From Hamiltosporidium tvaerminnensis (Eukaryota; Microsporidia; Dubosqiidae), in assembly GCA_022605425.2 (NCBI GenBank), contig CM061247.1, forward strand, positions 1,537,501 to 1,601,500: 64,000 nt of DNA. Direction: 5' to 3'. The notes beneath the pieces are model-generated. The model searched no databases and was not told the DNA's origin. It was given only the letters and a program-made list of their open reading frames with translations. Below are positions 1 to 9,665 of the stretch, one piece after another. A program made the position numbers and the translations under genes. Position 1 is the first letter of the stretch; each line of letters starts with the position of its first letter.

Positions 1-2780
1 AAGTATAAAACAAGCCCAAACATACTATTTTGTATTTTATCCTTAAATCTTTTATCTCCAATACTACAAAGTACAAGAAAATCTCTTCTATTTGGTGATA
101 TATTATATTTCTTAAAATGGAAATTGTAAAATTCTTTATGAAATCCTAAAATATTTAACAAAATACCACATTTTTTGGTAAATGGTTCAATAAAAATCAT
201 TTCTTCTAAATAGATTTTTAATTTTGCTTTGAAACAAAAATTTATATTATTTTGTGAAAAAATATTAATCAATATCCCAATAATATTATTATAATAACCA
301 ATATGTTTCTTTTCAATGACTTTTATTCTAGTTTCAAATATATTTATAATTTCAGGTAAATAAATAGAAAATTCATTAGAATGATATTTAGAATATCTTT
401 TTACCAAATATGATAAATTAAATGTGTGAGTTTTTAAAAATAAAATTATTTCATAAATTGGCAATTCAAAATATTTTACAATATTTTTAAAATCATGACT
501 TATATAAACGGCTGTAAATATTTTCAAAGTAGTAAGATCTTTAAGAATCTTTTTCAATTTCAAAGATTTTAAAACAGTTTTTCGTTTTTTTGTATCACTT
601 AAACAATCGAAATACCATTTAAATATCAAAGAACAATTTTTTCTTTCCATTAAATAAATTAAAAGTTTTTTAAAAATCTTTTTTAACAAATTCGTTCCAA
701 TATTAGAATTTCTAATATTCATAATAAATTCAAAAAGTTTTTTATAATTTAAACTTTCTAAAATATCGAATGTATATTCTAATAAAATATTATAAGAATT
801 ATTTTTTTTGGAATTTTCAGGAGAAATCGAATTTTTCAAAACATTTTCTTCTTGGTTTATATTTTCTTTAAATTTATTGTTTTCACTTTTATTGATAAAT
901 TTTATCAATACCCCAATAATATATATTCTATCGGTAAAAGTTAAAAACCTAATTTGACATCCTTTTGAAAGACTTCTAAATGATTTTATCAAACAAATTC
1001 TTTTTTTTATAAACGATGTAAGTAATAATACAAGTCTTGTAGAAAAATATTGTATTGTTTCACAAATACCCTCTGTTTTCAAAATATAACAATAAAATAT
1101 TTCTTCTTCGACTGTAAAATTGTTTCTAAGATTTTTTTTCTCATTTTTTATCATTAAAAAAGATTTTTCAAAATAAATATCAAAAATATCAAATATTTTA
1201 CTTTGATTGTTTCTGTTTTCAATAAAATACATAAAATTAGATAAAAATATATTTAAAAAATAAAAAATAATTATTCTTGAAAAACAATTTGTATCAAACA
1301 CACAAATAATATTTTTTAAAAATTCATAAATATCAAAATTATCAGAAATAAATAATTTTTCATTTTCAATTAAATTATTCTGATCAATAAATTTTTCTTT
1401 AAATGTAATTCTATTAAATAATACATTCATTATATAATTAAGTTCGTCTTCCATAATTTTATTATTTTTAAAAAATCGAGTTTCAATTATTTTTAAAATT
1501 AAAAAATCTTTAAATGGTAATTTACAGATTGTAAAATTATTAATTGATGAATATTCCATAACGATTACATCTAAAATGGTTTTTGTAAGCTCAAAACTAG
1601 ACTTACACAATTCTATAATAAAATTTAAGGATAAAATCTTTATACATTGATTTGTGTTACAAGCTATAGAAATAATACTTACTAAGAAATTCCATGTTTT
1701 TTCTATAAAAATTTTATCGTCTTTCTTTTTTGAATATAAAAATTCTAAATTTTTTAAGATTTTTTCTAAAAATTTATTATCATTTGAATTCAAAGAAATG
1801 CTTTTAATATTTTTTTCTAAATTTTCTAGAACTTTATAAATTATTTCAGGTTTTATAAGAGAATCTGATATACGGAAAAATAAAATAGCAATTAAAGATT
1901 TTGAAATATTTAAATCATTGGGATTTGATTCTATTTCATTCAAATAAAAGTTTTTTAAATCCAAAGATATTTCGCCATTATTTTCTAACAAATTTTCTAA
2001 TTTTTTAAGAATGACATAATTATCTTCTTTTCTTACCTCTTCTTCTTTATTTTCTAACTTAGTATGAAAAAAGTTATTTTCGCTTTTTCTTAATTCTTCT
2101 TTATTTTCTAATTTCGTGAGAATAAAATGATTGTTGGTTTTTTTGTCTTCGGTTTCTTTATTTTCTATTGAATTTTCCAAAAATACTTCGTTATTTTCTA
2201 ATTTCGTGAGAATAAAATGATTGTCAGTTTTTTTGTCTTCGGTTTCTTTATTTTCTATTGAATTTTCCAAAAATACTTCATTGTTTTCTTGTAATTTAAA
2301 ATCTTTTTCTTTACTTAAAAGATTTCCATAATAAATATTTACATTATTTATTGTTTGTTTGACAGTTTTTTTACAAATTAATTTTTCGACTCTTTCAATA
2401 CATTCTTTGTATAAAATATACGAAGGATAATATTTTCTATTATTTATAACCGAGGCATCTGCTTTTTCTGTCCCATTGTACTGCATTTTTTGTATTTTTT
2501 TTGGTAAATCTTCGGATTCAAATATTTTGGAAAGATCAGAACATAAATTATCGCTATTTTCTTCATAAAAGGCATCAACATTATCCACTAAATTTTTAAT
2601 AAATTCAAAACCACGAAGTGTAGGTTGTGTTTCTAATATTTCATTTTCAAATTCATATACATAACCGTCAAAATCCTGTAACTCAGGTGTATGGAATTTA
2701 TAGTCATCAATTATTGTTTCCAATAGTTTTTCTTCCTTAGATTGCATAAATTTATTATGGGAGATATTTTTTTTCAGCAT
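1..2780 (-). CDS. Large lineage-specific protein with 30-residue repeats (partial, C-terminus off the window)
   Basis: I do not recognise this protein. A reading frame opens at an ATG whose complement is at 2,778-2,780. Every stretch I checked was stop-free down to base 1, about 926 codons, so the C-terminus lies beyond the left edge. The N-terminus starts MLKKNISHNKF and has no signal peptide or membrane segment; the protein is rich in Lys, Glu, Asn, Ile and Phe and looks mostly helical. Residues about 168-227 hold two nearly identical 30-residue units from two 90-bp DNA repeats. No CCC or GGG tract precedes the start, unlike the conserved genes here. The gene resembles the 35,004-37,403 gene in size, composition and internal repeats, but I did not establish homology. 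Confidence 0.7.
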   Translation of the reverse strand, partial: MLKKNISHNKFMQSKEEKLLETIIDDYKFHTPELQDFDGYVYEFENEILETQPTLRGFEFIKNLVDNVDAFYEENSDNLCSDLSKIFESEDLPKKIQKMQYNGTEKADASVINNRKYYPSYILYKECIERVEKLICKKTVKQTINNVNIYYGNLLSKEKDFKLQENNEVFLENSIENKETEDKKTDNHFILTKLENNEVFLENSIENKETEDKKTNNHFILTKLENKEELRKSENNFFHTKLENKEEEVRKEDNYVILKKLENLLENNGEISLDLKNFYLNEIESNPNDLNISKSLIAILFFRISDSLIKPEIIYKVLENLEKNIKSISLNSNDNKFLEKILKNLEFLYSKKKDDKIFIEKTWNFLVSIISIACNTNQCIKILSLNFIIELCKSSFELTKTILDVIVMEYSSINNFTICKLPFKDFLILKIIETRFFKNNKIMEDELNYIMNVLFNRITFKEKFIDQNNLIENEKLFISDNFDIYEFLKNIICVFDTNCFSRIIIFYFLNIFLSNFMYFIENRNNQSKIFDIFDIYFEKSFLMIKNEKKNLRNNFTVEEEIFYCYILKTEGICETIQYFSTRLVLLLTSFIKKRICLIKSFRSLSKGCQIRFLTFTDRIYIIGVLIKFINKSENNKFKENINQEENVLKNSISPENSKKNNSYNILLEYTFDILESLNYKKLFEFIMNIRNSNIGTNLLKKIFKKLLIYLMERKNCSLIFKWYFDCLSDTKKRKTVLKSLKLKKILKDLTTLKIFTAVYISHDFKNIVKYFELPIYEIILFLKTHTFNLSYLVKRYSKYHSNEFSIYLPEIINIFETRIKVIEKKHIGYYNNIIGILINIFSQNNINFCFKAKLKIYLEEMIFIEPFTKKCGILLNILGFHKEFYNFHFKKYNISPNRRDFLVLCSIGDKRFKDKIQNSMFGLVLY
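2101..2280. repeat. In-frame 90-bp tandem repeat, two copies
   Basis: Bases 2,101-2,190 and 2,191-2,280 are nearly identical 90-bp units inside the large minus-strand gene. The period is a multiple of three, so each unit adds 30 residues (NEVFLENSIENKE...KLE) without changing frame. A partial, more diverged unit seems to lie at about 2,035-2,100. The close identity suggests a recent duplication. Confidence 0.9.
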
Positions 2781-3174
2781 AAAAACTTCTATATTTAAAA
2801 ATATAATGGCATATATAAAAAATAAGAAAATTATAGAATTTAATGCTTCATGGTCAGTAATATCTGATGAAAATATACAAATATAATAAGATTTTATAAT
2901 CCTCAGGATTAATTGTATCGAACGGAATTTAAATTTTTTTATAATCAGAACCAACTATTTTATTTTATAAACAGCTTTTTTTGTCCAAACATGCAACTAA
3001 AATAAATTTATGAACAATTAAAATAGTTAGAAACTATTTAAGAAAGATTTAATTCAAACTCTATTTATCACAATAAGTTACAAGTATAAAAAATAAATGT
3101 AAAAGGTTTAATTCGAACCCTATTTATTGTAAGAAATAAATTGGTAAAATAAAACCAGAATAGTAGAGCTTATA

Positions 3175-4240
3175 AAGATGGAAAATGCTAATAAAACTAA
3201 TCTTGAACTAAGAAAAGACTTTTTACAATTTAAATATAAGTTGGATGAAACAGTCAAAAAGGAAGAAATTTAGAAAAGGCTTATCTAGCTAAATTATATA
3301 ACGAAATAGAAAATCGAAATCTTCACTCAAATTTATATAATGCAAGAAAAAATAACACTGTGTGTGTTAATGACTCTTCAAGATGGTTAAAGAAAGGAAA
3401 TTTAGGATCACTTATTGAATTTTTTTCTGCTATGTCCAACATAGAAATGTATAATGTAGTTCAGAAAGTTTCTAAAAATACCACAATAAGTCTAGTAAAA
3501 CTGTAGATCATTTGGAAAATAAATATAGAAAATATTGAGGTATGGTTATAAGAGATAATGCACTAAAGGGGTTCGGTTTCTAGATTTACACTTTTCAAAT
3601 AAATACTTTAACTACAAAAATAATTAGGAGTCTCTCTGTTCAAGAAATTTTTGAATATGAACATTCTAAAGAGGAATTGGCATATTTATGAAAAGGATGT
3701 AAAATTTACGATAAAAAATTTGATTGAATATTTATTCAAGAGTTGCCATCCGACCACACTTATTTAAAAGAAATACATTTGTATGGTCCACTTCGAATAG
3801 TAAAAATTGAAAAATTACGAAGTAAGTGCTATTAGTCTATGAGTCAGGTCTTTTTTATAAATTTAATGTAAAAAATTCCTTTCTAATAACTTGGGATAGT
3901 ATTATAAACAATACCCATAAAAATACCTTGGAAATCTCTTGATACGAATAAGCATATAGGTATATTATATTCGATAGTACTCAGAAGACATTCGAAACCA
4001 TTTACTTTGCTCGATGGAAAAAATATGAGTGAATACCAAACCTGGAAAGGGTTAGGGGAAAACTATTGAGTTTTATACAGGGAGTCGAAATTAACGAATA
4101 CTGGTCATTTAAATAGAATAACTAAGTAACGAGGAAGATGATGTTAAAAAAATAAAACCTAAATTTTTTTCGAAATATTTTTTATGAGGAATCGAGCATA
4201 AATAAAAATAAAGAGACTATTACTGAAGATAAAACAATAA
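3175..4240 (+). pseudogene. Decayed R2-like non-LTR retrotransposon, C-terminal part
   Basis: Conceptual translation in shifting frames matches the C-terminal third of the retrotransposon polyprotein at 61,216 and 31,827. Recognisable blocks in order are the NNKSHLALIK-like region near 3,180, YNEIEKRKLHSKLYNARK near 3,300, DSSRWLKRGN near 3,370, the LGLIYKC and WDGIV region near 3,850-3,900, and the LKKTVETI...DRRRG region near 3,980-4,020. Many stops and frameshifts make it non-functional. It sits between two unrelated genes and shows no clear target duplication. Confidence 0.75.
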
Positions 4241-4337
4241 GGGTTAAATAGTTAAGAAAATTGGTTTAATCCCAAATAAATTAAAGAGTCTCATAAAATC
4301 TTATAAATCTGAAAGCAAAGGAATACCGAGTTCACTT

Positions 4338-5648
4338 TTAGCAATAATTTTGCTTTATTGCCGATATTAAAAATGAAAGTATTGTAAAAATTATTAAAAT
4401 AATATTATAAATAATAATTCTACTGTTTTTTGTATTTCTACTCGAAAACAATAAAATTAAAGTAAATAAAATCAAACATAATGCAGATAAATTAAGAATA
4501 TAAAGATGTTTTGGAAATGGAGTACCCAAAATAATATTCAAACCTAAATAAAAGTAAAAAACGATGACTGATAGTGTACTTATAACTGCCATAAAGGTGG
4601 TTAAAAAAAGTTTTAAATTTTTAAAAAACGATAAAAATTTTAGATTTTTTCTTTTTTCGGAGTTTAATAGCCCAATGACACCCTTTTCCGGATCCAAATT
4701 ATTTCCAGTTGCATTTCTAATTGTTGATGTTTTTTCGGTGTTTAATAGCCCAATCACACCATTTTCCGTGTCTAAATGATTTCCAGTTGCATTTCTAATT
4801 GTTGGTGTTTTTTCGGTGTTTAATAGCCCAATCACACCATTTTCCGTGTCTAAATGATTTCCAGTTGCATTTCTAATTGTTGGTGTTTTTTCAGTGTTTA
4901 ATAGCCCAATGACACCATTTTCCGTGTCTATATGATTTCCATTCGTTTGGTTTTCCAAATTAATCCCTGTTAAACTTTCTACTAGAAGTGCAGAACGTTC
5001 GTAAGTCCTAGCTTTTTGTACTTCGGATAACTCTTTCCCAAGAGGCTCTTCGATTCTACTTTTTGTTCCCAATACATGTAAAAAACTAGAACATCTATCT
5101 AACGACTGTGTCTGATAACCAAATGAATTCCTATTTGTAAATGATCTTTTTCGAACTTGACGAATCAAACCAGGTTTACTAAATAACATAGTTTCATAAA
5201 TAGAATTACTTTTATGATATTCTGATCTATCTGTAGAATTAGTTCGAAGCATCTCTATTTTTTGCGGTCCTGTACCAGAAATCATGTTGTTCTGCTTTTG
5301 GTAATTTGATTTTTCAACTTCATCAGTCACACTAATTGTTGATGGGGTTTTTTGCGCATTCTCATCTAAGATAAGACTTTGTTCACCACCAACATATTGT
5401 ATTAAATTCGCGCAGAGAGGTGTTTTTCCCTTTTCAATTTCAACTTGAGATAAATCATTTGAATTGCATCTTTTAACTAAATTATGATCGTCTAATTCTT
5501 CATCTATTTTTTCAAATTCAACATATGTTGGTTTTTCGTAAAAGACATTTGTCTCATCTTTTAAACCTACTCTATTATTCTCTATATCACTTTTTCCGTC
5601 TTCTTCACTTTTGGTTTCTCTTGTTCGTATTTTTACGTGTTTTAACAT
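4338..5648 (-). CDS. Lineage-specific membrane protein with four 26-residue repeats
   Basis: I do not recognise a family for this 436-residue protein. Residues 1-237 are hydrophilic and rich in Ser, Thr, Glu and Asn. Residues 238-332 hold three full units of 26 residues and a diverged fourth, with core GVIGLLNTEK. Residues from about 348 to 431 hold three hydrophobic segments, probably membrane spans, so the repeat domain would lie on one side of a membrane. There is no N-terminal signal peptide. The start at 5,648 is the first ATG of the open frame, and no CCC or GGG tract precedes it. No function is assigned. Confidence 0.8.
   Translation of the reverse strand: MLKHVKIRTRETKSEEDGKSDIENNRVGLKDETNVFYEKPTYVEFEKIDEELDDHNLVKRCNSNDLSQVEIEKGKTPLCANLIQYVGGEQSLILDENAQKTPSTISVTDEVEKSNYQKQNNMISGTGPQKIEMLRTNSTDRSEYHKSNSIYETMLFSKPGLIRQVRKRSFTNRNSFGYQTQSLDRCSSFLHVLGTKSRIEEPLGKELSEVQKARTYERSALLVESLTGINLENQTNGNHIDTENGVIGLLNTEKTPTIRNATGNHLDTENGVIGLLNTEKTPTIRNATGNHLDTENGVIGLLNTEKTSTIRNATGNNLDPEKGVIGLLNSEKRKNLKFLSFFKNLKLFLTTFMAVISTLSVIVFYFYLGLNIILGTPFPKHLYILNLSALCLILFTLILLFSSRNTKNSRIIIYNIILIIFTILSFLISAIKQNYC
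4655..4950. repeat. In-frame 78-bp tandem repeat, about four copies
   Basis: A 78-bp unit is repeated within the minus-strand gene. The three upstream units differ at few positions, while the last unit (residues 316-332) has diverged. The period preserves the reading frame, so copy number could vary between strains without breaking the gene. Confidence 0.9.
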
Positions 5649-6300
5649 AATTGCTTATTTTTTTTTCAACATTTTTATATTTAAAAATTCATTTTTTAAA
5701 AAAATTTCTATTTATAGTATATAATCAATTATAATTTTATTGCTAATTATTCGAATTTCTATTTTAAGAATTAAAAATGTTTTTTTTTAAATTCTATTTT
5801 ATTGTAAATAACCTTATGAATTAAAAATTGATTTTTATAAAAAAAATTATAATGTTTAAAACATATTATCGTTAAAGAAATTAATTTTTAAATTTTTTTT
5901 TAAATTCTATTTTACGAAATAAATAATTTTACAACATGATGTTCGTAAATAAATATTTTTTTTCAATTTATTTTATTAAATAAATTTAGTAAATTGTATT
6001 GAAATAAATACCAGATTAATAACTTGAAAATCATTTGCTTTATATATTCTTCTATTATATTAAGGATGTTTATATTCATTTTTTCTTATGAATTTTATAA
6101 AAAGTTTTATTCTTCAAATATAATTATTATTTCTACAATTAGAATCACACAATTTATTTAAAAAAATTATTTTTCGATTTTGTTTGATTTCTTCATATTT
6201 TTATTCAAAAAAAATATCAAATAAAATATTTAAAAGAATAAATTTGATCAATTATATCTGTCATTTTAAATATTTAATTAATCAAAATCTCAGTTTTTAT
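5649..6300. other. AT-rich intergenic spacer
   Basis: This stretch consists of A/T runs with no open frame of note and no repeat I could resolve. It separates two genes transcribed in the same direction, so it should contain the promoter of the 5,648 gene and the 3' end of the 7,020 gene, but no motif stands out. Confidence 0.6.
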
Positions 6301-7020
6301 TTAAAAATATCTTTCGATGACTTCTTCAAGTTTATTATAACTTTTTAATTTTTTATATTCACACAGTAACTTTCCACTGTCAATAAAATTAAACATTTCT
6401 ACTTCAAATTCAAGAAATCCAAAAAAAATTAAATTAAACTGTTCAGCCACCAAACTACCACCTTTACACGAATATATTTTATTGACAGTGCCGCATTCAT
6501 CACAGACAAGTCCAGACATATTTTCTACTAATCCAATAATTTTAATATCTGCACCGATACAGAAATTATATGCAGCTATCACACCATTCAAAGCCAAATT
6601 CTGTGAAGTTGTGACCAACACAGCTTCAAAATCTTTTCCAATTAAAAAATTATGCTCCTCTGATATACCAGGTGGCATATCAACTACAACAAAATCATAA
6701 TCTTTAAAAAATCGAGAATTGTAAAACATTTCAAGTAAAATATTTTTTTTTGGCCCGCGCCAATTTACTGAATCGCTTTCTTTAATCATAAATGCCATCG
6801 ACAAAATATCTAAATTTTCTGCTAATTTTATCGGTATAAATCCATTTTCATTTTTCTTTACCTTTCCAGAAACACCGAACGGAAATATCAGTGATGGTCC
6901 ACATATATCAAAATCTAAAAGTAATACTTTATATTTTTCTTGTAATATACATGCTAATAAAGAAGTAAAAGATGTTTTACCAACACCACCCTTCCCACTC
7001 ATAATAGCTATTTTTCTCAT
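6301..7020 (-). CDS. Cfd1/Nbp35-type P-loop ATPase for cytosolic Fe-S cluster assembly
   Basis: This 239-residue Mrp/Nbp35-family ATPase would act as a scaffold that assembles Fe-S clusters in the cytosol for transfer to apoproteins. The deviant Walker A motif GKGGVGKT is at residues 9-16, LLLDFDICGPS at 33-43, WRGPKKN at 87-93, and the VVVDMPPG switch at 111-118. Cys173 and Cys176 (VCDEC) form the C-terminal CxxC that binds the bridging cluster. The protein starts only eight residues before the P-loop and lacks the N-terminal four-cysteine extension of Nbp35, so it is more like Cfd1 (NUBP2). A GGG tract lies just upstream of the ATG. Orthology to Cfd1 rather than a trimmed Nbp35 is inferred. 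Confidence 0.9.
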   Translation of the reverse strand: MRKIAIMSGKGGVGKTSFTSLLACILQEKYKVLLLDFDICGPSLIFPFGVSGKVKKNENGFIPIKLAENLDILSMAFMIKESDSVNWRGPKKNILLEMFYNSRFFKDYDFVVVDMPPGISEEHNFLIGKDFEAVLVTTSQNLALNGVIAAYNFCIGADIKIIGLVENMSGLVCDECGTVNKIYSCKGGSLVAEQFNLIFFGFLEFEVEMFNFIDSGKLLCEYKKLKSYNKLEEVIERYF

Positions 7021-7025
7021 TTGAA

Positions 7026-7028
7026 CCC
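7026..7028 (-). promoter_or_regulatory. GGG tract upstream of the Cfd1-like start
   Basis: On the coding strand the sequence reads AAGGGTTCAAATG, with GGG six bases before the start codon. CCC or GGG tracts at this position are known as expression signals of microsporidian genes. The site supports the start at 7,020. Confidence 0.55.
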
Positions 7029-7224
7029 TTCTTCACGCCAAAAGTTAAAAAAGTTATAAAAAATTTTAAAAATTCTGAATTGAAAGTTATAAAATATTTG
7101 AATTACAAATTTTTATATGAAAATAATAAATTAATTCAAATTTTTAAAATTTTAAATCTATTTGAATCTTATAAATATTTTATATTCAAACCAGTAAATA
7201 TAAAGAATTAAATCAAAAGAAATA

Positions 7225-7390
7225 TAATTCAAAATAAAATCTTAAAATAAAATAAAATCTCAAAAGAAAATAAAATCTTAAAAGAAAATAAAATCTTAAA
7301 AGAAAATAAAATATTAAAATAAAATAAAATCTAAAGAAAATAAAATCTTAAAAGAAAATAAAATATTAAAGAATATTTAATCTAAAGAAT
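7225..7390. repeat. Short tandem repeat, unit about 19-20 bp
   Basis: Imperfect tandem copies of AAAATAAAATCTTAAAAG fill this stretch between the Cfd1-like gene and the small gene at 7,413. Unit length varies by a few bases, which suggests slippage. No coding potential is seen. Confidence 0.85.
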
Positions 7391-7412
7391 CTCTTAAAAA
7401 ATATTTTTTTAA

Positions 7413-7610
7413 TTACAAATTTCCTTTATAAAAAACTTTAGGTTTTTGTAATTTACTTGTATTATCTCCCATATTACTAAGTATAGGTGAATTACTAATA
7501 AATCTACTTTTAATATTATTTTGTATATTTATTAATACATTTGTGTCTTTATAGTTTCTAAATATATTTTCTTCTATTTGACAGACTCTGTTGTAAATCC
7601 AATTTGGCAT
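7413..7610 (-). CDS. Possible small protein, 65 residues
   Basis: I do not recognise this short protein, which begins MPNWIYNRVCQIEENIF and has no membrane segment. It would normally be dismissed as chance, but its ATG is directly preceded by CCC (7,611-7,613 on the plus strand), the same arrangement as at transketolase. It also has a more balanced composition (Pro, Trp, Cys, Asp, Gln) than AT-rich noise. It lies between two conserved genes with no relics nearby. It could be a diverged short conserved eukaryotic protein. A chance frame remains possible. Confidence 0.5.
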   Translation of the reverse strand: MPNWIYNRVCQIEENIFRNYKDTNVLINIQNNIKSRFISNSPILSNMGDNTSKLQKPKVFYKGNL

Positions 7611-7613
7611 GGG
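7611..7613 (-). promoter_or_regulatory. CCC directly before the ATG of the 65-residue gene
   Basis: The coding strand reads TTTCCCATG. The tract is in the same place as at the transketolase gene and is the main reason for treating the 65-residue frame as real. Confidence 0.45.
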
Positions 7614-7919
7614 AAAGGAATTCTAAGGAAATAAAAACTATTTTGAAATAAAAAATATTTTGAGATAAAAAAACGGTTAGAAAAATATAAATTTATTAGA
7701 AGAAAAAGGAAGAAATTTATTTTAAATACTGAAATTTATTTTAAATACTGAAATTTATTAGAAAAAAAAATTTTATTAGAAACGAGAAAATGAAAAAAAA
7801 AATTTTTGAAATACAAAACTATGAATAAAGAAAATATTTGAAATACAAAATATAAAAAACCAAAAATTAAAATAAAAACCTTCATTTTAAAAATAAAATA
7901 TATTTTAAATTTTTCGTTA

Positions 7920-7923
7920 CCCC
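7920..7923 (+). promoter_or_regulatory. CCCC tract upstream of CCT7
   Basis: The sequence GTTACCCCAGAAATG places CCCC four bases before the start codon, matching the microsporidian CCC-type signal. Confidence 0.55.
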
Positions 7924-7927
7924 AGAA

Positions 7928-9517
7928 ATGAACGTACACGAATGTAAAGACACACGTGAAGGAAAGCCACATATTTTACAAAACATAAATACAATAACAA
8001 ACCTTGCTTCTCATTTAAAAACGACTCTTGGTCCGTTTGGTATGGATAAACTAATAAATGATCTTCTAACTAACGATGGTGCCACTATTTTAAAAAATAT
8101 TGTACGAGATAACGAACCGATATGTAAAATACTTCTTTCGGCTGTCAATTCTTTGGATAAAGAAGTTGGTGATGGAACGACAAGTACTACTTTACTTTCT
8201 TCACAGATACTTTCTTTACTTAAACCACTTGTACTTGAAAATTATCCAATTTCTACTATTTTGGAGTGTTTGAGTCAGGCAAGAAATGATATTTTGAAAC
8301 ATCTTGATTCTTTAAAACAGAAAGTAGATTCTTCTTTACTTTATAAAATTGCAGAGACATCTTTGACTTCTAAAATATTGAAATATCATAAAAAACATTT
8401 TGGTGAAATTGTAGTAAAAGCGATGTCGAGACCAAATATAGATTCTGTTTATGCAGATAGCAATATTAATTTAGATAGCGATTTTTATAAGCAAAGTGTT
8501 GTTATACCAAATATCTCAATTAAAAAAGTGACAGGTGGAAGCTTACAAGACTCGTGTCTTGTAAATGGAGTTGCATTTGCAAAGACATTTACATATGCAG
8601 GATACGAACAGCAACCTAAAAAAATAAAAAATCCGAATATTTTGTGCCTGAACGTGGAATTAGAATTGAAACCAGAAAAAGACAACTGCGAATTCAAGAT
8701 CGATAGCGTTTCTTCCTATAAGGACATGTTAGAAGGCGAGTACAAAGTATTTTTAAACAGACTTGATACAATCAGACAAACCGGTGCTAATGTAGTATTA
8801 AGCACCCTCAGTATTGGTGATTATGCTACTCAGTATTTTGCGAGACATAGTATTTTTTGTTGTGGAAGAGTCAGCGAAGAAGACGTAAAACGAGTTGTTG
8901 AATGTTGTGGTGGAGAAATAATCAGCAGCATAGAAAGTTTAAGAAATAAAAATAATGAAACGCAAATTCAAAGATTTATTGGAAAATGTGAATATTTTGA
9001 AGAAAAACAGGTTGGAAAATCGAGGTACAATTTTTTTGAAGGCTGTGAATTTGCAGCCACACTCCTTTTACGAGGACCAACGTTTGAAATGCTAGATGAA
9101 GTAGAAAGAAGTGTAATGGATGCTATCGGAGTTGTAAAGGCTGGTCTAACTTCCAAAGGAATAGTATGGGGAGGTGGAAGTTGTGAGATGAGCATCTCTA
9201 GATTTTTACGTGACCAAGGTATCAAACAAGGAGATTCGTGTATTTTTGTTTACATGGTTTTGGCACAGGCATTTGAAATAATTCCATTTACACTCGCATT
9301 AAACAGTGGAAACGATGGAGTTGAGGTGCTTGGTTTGCTTCGTGGTGAACATAATGAAGGAAAACACAGTGCAGGTGTTGGTGGCGATATGTCATTATTG
9401 GGTGTCGTAGAACCAGTGGAATTGAAAGAAGGTATTGTTAGGTGCGCTTTTAGTGTTGTAGAAACTGTTTTAAGAATTGATGGAACTGTTGTGGCGAAGG
9501 GGAAGGAACAAGGGTAG
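7928..9517 (+). CDS. CCT7: T-complex protein 1 subunit eta (CCT7)
   Basis: This is one of the eight subunits of the cytosolic CCT/TRiC chaperonin, which folds actin and tubulin in an ATP-driven cycle. The 529 residues match the usual length. The N-terminal equatorial part has TLGPFGMDKL (33-42), NDGATIL (49-55) and the ATP-site motif GDGTT (81-85). The apical and intermediate region has features that mark the eta subunit: AFAKTFTYAGYEQQPKK, NVELELKPEKDN and FEEKQVGKSRYNFF. The second equatorial part has GGG at 415-417. The usual late NAG-D motif is changed to NSGNDG. CCCC lies at 7,920-7,923, four bases before the start, supporting the ATG at 7,928. Base composition is less AT-rich than the flanks. 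Confidence 0.97.
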   Translation: MNVHECKDTREGKPHILQNINTITNLASHLKTTLGPFGMDKLINDLLTNDGATILKNIVRDNEPICKILLSAVNSLDKEVGDGTTSTTLLSSQILSLLKPLVLENYPISTILECLSQARNDILKHLDSLKQKVDSSLLYKIAETSLTSKILKYHKKHFGEIVVKAMSRPNIDSVYADSNINLDSDFYKQSVVIPNISIKKVTGGSLQDSCLVNGVAFAKTFTYAGYEQQPKKIKNPNILCLNVELELKPEKDNCEFKIDSVSSYKDMLEGEYKVFLNRLDTIRQTGANVVLSTLSIGDYATQYFARHSIFCCGRVSEEDVKRVVECCGGEIISSIESLRNKNNETQIQRFIGKCEYFEEKQVGKSRYNFFEGCEFAATLLLRGPTFEMLDEVERSVMDAIGVVKAGLTSKGIVWGGGSCEMSISRFLRDQGIKQGDSCIFVYMVLAQAFEIIPFTLALNSGNDGVEVLGLLRGEHNEGKHSAGVGGDMSLLGVVEPVELKEGIVRCAFSVVETVLRIDGTVVAKGKEQG

Positions 9518-9665
9518 TAGAAAACAGGAATTTGATATTCTAGTGAAATAAAATATTTTTAATTTTTTTTTTTAAAATATTAATTAAATTAAAATTTAAA
9601 TCAGTAAGTAAATGTAAAAAGGGCCTTAAATAAATTAAATTTAACAAATTAGAACAATATGAAAT

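Noticed and set aside
1654-1839. 61-residue plus-strand frame
   Set aside because: It lies antisense within the long minus-strand gene and encodes only Phe/Lys/Leu/Ser-rich noise.
4564-4779. 71-residue plus-strand frame
   Set aside because: It is the antisense shadow of the repeat region of the 4,338-5,648 gene.
7225-7390. CRISPR-like array
   Set aside because: The units are contiguous slippage repeats without spacers, and the DNA is eukaryotic.
7736-7972. 78-residue minus-strand hydrophobic frame
   Set aside because: It overlaps the CCT7 start on the opposite strand and is made of A/T-run Phe and Ile codons.
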